From Acanthornis magna (taxonomy: Eukaryota > Chordata > Aves > Passeriformes > Acanthizidae), in the NCBI GenBank assembly GCA_036785705.1, contig JAWUZG010000051.1, positions 15,156,501 to 15,220,500 on the forward strand: a stretch of 64,000 bases of DNA. Reading direction: 5' to 3'. The notes under the pieces are model-generated. The model did not search any database and was not told the DNA's origin. It saw only the letters and a program-made list of their open reading frames with translations. The position numbers were made by a program, and so were the translations under genes. Positions 61,925-64,000 of this stretch are shown in pieces (position 1 is the stretch's first letter; every line of letters begins with the position of its first letter).

Positions 61925-62065
61925 GTTCAATGGAAGCCTAGCATTACTTTTGTTGTTGGGACCAGAATTGAGGATGATATCCACACCCGGGCCCTGTCTC
62001 TTGCTGTGCAGGTGCCACTGCGAAAGCTCTTCAGTGTGGTAACACGTGAAGACATTTTCAGACAG
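61925..62065 (+). CDS. SPAG17: SPAG17 coding exon 2
   Basis: This is a 141-nt, 47-codon exon, phase 0 on both sides. The acceptor is ...tttttgaatgtAG and the donor is CAG|GTATTC. It encodes VQWKPSITFVVG, then an acidic RIEDD segment, then ALSLAVQVPLRKLFSVV and the ending REDIFRQ. This is the most recognisable part of the SPAG17 N terminus: human, from memory, has W-x-x-SIAFVVG, then IEDD, then AVQVPxRKLFS. The length between the tryptophan and the VQVP motif agrees with human without gaps. No catalytic motif is expected because the protein is a structural scaffold. The exon is too short to appear as a conspicuous open frame and was found by motif and splice-site reading. Confidence 0.93.
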
Positions 62066-62861
62066 GTATTCCAAGAAAGTAACTTTTAATAATGAACCAA
62101 ACTGCACATGTCACTTCTAGATCCTGCCTTCTTTGGTCTGTGGTAATGATAAACTACACTGTGGAAGTTTCGGAAATTACACTAATTCATAGAATCATTA
62201 AGGTTGGAAAAGACCTCCAAGATCATTGAGTCTAACCTTTGATTGAACACCACCTTGTGAACTAAACCACAGCACTAAGTGCCATGTCCAGTTGTTTCTT
62301 GAACACTTCTAGGGGTGGTGACTCTACCACCTCCCTGGGCAGCCTATTCTAATGCTTGACAACCCTTTCTAATCTCCAGTCTGAACCTCTCCTGGCACTG
62401 CTTGAAGCGTTTTCCTCTTGTCCTGTCACTTGTTGCATGGGAGAAAAGACCGACATCCCCCTTGCTACAGCCTCCTTTTAGGTGGTTGTAGAGAGTGATG
62501 AGGGCTCCCTTGAGGAAAGGATTTCTCCAGACTAAACAGCTCCAGCTCCCTCATCCACTCCTCATAGGACTTACTCCCTGTACTTTTCACCAGCTTCATT
62601 GCTCTAATTCATAGGAGTTAAAAATGGAAAAAGAAAAGCTTATGGTATAAGTTGCTCTGTTCCTTGTAAATGAAGTGTTGTTACAGACTATCCTTCAACA
62701 TGCTGATCAGAAAAACTCCCTGCCTAAGGAGCAGGGGTACCATAAGATGATTCCTCACTGTTTTGGAGTGTGAGTGTAGTGTTTGCAAAAGGGAATAATG
62801 AGTAAAATAATTTGTGTACATGTAAAATATTCTCACAATAGAATGCTTTATTTACTTGCAG
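62066..62861 (+). other. SPAG17: SPAG17 intron 2 (796 bp), half occupied by a CR1 copy
   Basis: This is a short GT-AG intron between two well-supported exons. A 5'-truncated CR1 element in the opposite orientation fills 62187-62605. The rest is AT-rich unique sequence. The splice acceptor at 62860-62861 is preceded by a pyrimidine-rich but not strong tract. Confidence 0.8.
62187..62605 (-). repeat. CR1 LINE fragment, minus strand, in SPAG17 intron 2
   Basis: This is the reverse complement of a CR1 3' end. It begins tcatagaatcattaaggttgg, then cttctaggggtggtgactc, ctccctgggcagcc, ttcctcttgtcctgtc, ctcatccactcctcatagg and cagcttcattgctct. It is 5'-truncated. An 11-bp direct repeat, ctaattcatag, occurs at 62182-62192 and 62604-62614, flanking or slightly overlapping the ends, and may be a target-site duplication. 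Confidence 0.92.
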
Positions 62862-62921
62862 ATCGGAGAATTTGTGGTTCCAAAGGGAAAAAAGGCTAAG
62901 GATTTGCCTATGTACTATGAG
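62862..62921 (+). CDS. SPAG17: SPAG17 coding exon 3
   Basis: This is a 60-nt, 20-codon exon, phase 0 on both sides. The acceptor is tttacttgcAG and the donor is GAG|GTAGGT. It encodes IGEFVVPKGKKAKD then LPMYYE. In human the corresponding stretch, from memory, also begins I-x-E-I, carries a KKAK lysine cluster and ends PLYYEV, but is about ten residues longer between the two ends. The bird exon therefore appears shorter in a linker while keeping both ends. Together with exons 1 and 2 it gives 98 residues of continuous reading frame. Downstream exons are outside the window. Confidence 0.88.
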
Positions 62922-64000
62922 GTAGGTTAAAACGCATATTGCAGAATCAGTGCTCTTTTACACTGAAGTAATTAGAGCTGTGTGGGTTTTTTATGCATTA
63001 TTGAGTAAATGCAAATTTATTTGGTCTAGCTGGTAAAAGCACTCGACCATCTAGACACTTAAATTGCTTTCTTTTTGTGATACCAGCAATATTCTGTTCG
63101 ACTGCAAATTAAGTGATGATCGTAACGTCTTTTCAGGGATATGAGTTTTATTTTTTAAAGGATATGTTATGTGGTCGTATTTCAATGATGTTATCTCAAA
63201 TTACAGAAAACCTCTCAGACTCTTGTCTCTCAGATGCTCCCAATAATTTAGAAACGTATACCTTCATTTATGGGAATGCAGTCCTCTGAATGAAACACTA
63301 TTCTGTGGGCTAGTACCCATTGTAATCTCAGTTTGATGTAACCTGATTTAATCTAGTGCGCTATGGCAGCAGGGTTTGGAATCATGCTTAATACAAAGAG
63401 TACTTCCTCCTGCCCTGTTAATGTTTTACTTGCAGCTTGTGAGAGGCTATAAAATCCTGTGATTAATTAGAAGATTGTTTAAAATTTTCTCAGGTAGAGT
63501 TTTATGGTCCTACAGACCTGGAGTGTAAAGAATTTTGGATCCCTCTAAAAAGATCTTGTTTGCGTTTCATTTCTGCAATAACTATTAAACTTTTTATGTG
63601 TCTCATGTTTTGGTGGACATTATAACAGTTCCTTTTAGTTGTGATCTGTTTTTTCAGTAATGCCAGGCTACTATCTGAACAAGTCCCTTTGGAATTATTT
63701 GCCACTGACAGGACTGTGAATTTTATGCAATTAACCCTCTTTGTTTAGGGCTAGCCTCCCAGGCAAACTCACCCTTATATTACCTGGTATGTAAAACTTC
63801 TTCAGTCCTACTTGACAGAAGGATTTTGAAGCCTAGCTCTTAGCAGAAACTTTGTATGATACCTGTATTTAATTAGTAAGAGCAATTTTCCTTGTGAAGT
63901 AGACACTTATTAAATTCCAGCTGTCAGTGCTGTGTCTCATTAACTACTTACTTTACTCCTCAAAGACATTTTTTCCCTCCCCTCCTTTAACACAGAATAT
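62922..64000 (+). other. SPAG17: SPAG17 intron 3, open at the right edge
   Basis: The intron begins GTAGGT after exon 3. No in-frame exon resembling the next part of SPAG17 was found before the last bases. A long pyrimidine tract followed by cacAG at 63991-63995 could be the acceptor of exon 4, with only five exon bases inside the window. Confidence 0.6.

Overview
The window looks like nuclear genomic DNA from a bird. Three young-looking CR1 retrotransposon tails (25905-26351 plus; 52815-53158 minus; 62187-62605 minus) and several older CR1-like scraps are the main dispersed repeats. There are no mammalian-type SINEs and interspersed repeat content is low. The only gene I can support is a split gene with GT/AG introns. 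The species cannot be named from the sequence.

About 1-52300 is a non-coding stretch. Its open frames are short, overlap on both strands, use low-complexity or purine-biased sequence, and match no family I recognise. It holds CR1 fragments, microsatellites, several A-rich or G/T-rich simple tracts, purine-rich blocks, a near-perfect 22-bp hairpin (35655-35702), and blocks that look by eye like conserved non-coding elements (about 1790-2400, 16855-17150, 25340-25560, 28610-28870, 36890-37235, 41340-41630 and 46080-46570).

At 52530-53600 there is a CpG island, interrupted by a minus-strand CR1 copy. Its right half carries the first coding exon of SPAG17, the sperm-associated antigen 17 / Chlamydomonas PF6 family protein of the ciliary central-pair apparatus. 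The exons are exon 1 at 53321-53413, exon 2 at 61925-62065 and exon 3 at 62862-62921. All are plus strand, all phase 0, with canonical splice sites. Joined, they encode 98 residues that I recognise as the SPAG17 N terminus. The rest of this very long gene (about 2,200 residues in human) lies beyond the right edge, and a possible exon 4 acceptor sits in the last bases of the window.

In human, SPAG17 and TBX15 are neighbours in the same orientation, separated by a large gene desert. If that order holds here, the 52 kb upstream of SPAG17 is part of that desert, and the element-like blocks are candidates for distant TBX15 regulation. This is inference from synteny, not something the sequence proves. 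I found no bacterial-style system, CRISPR array, RNA gene or intact mobile element.
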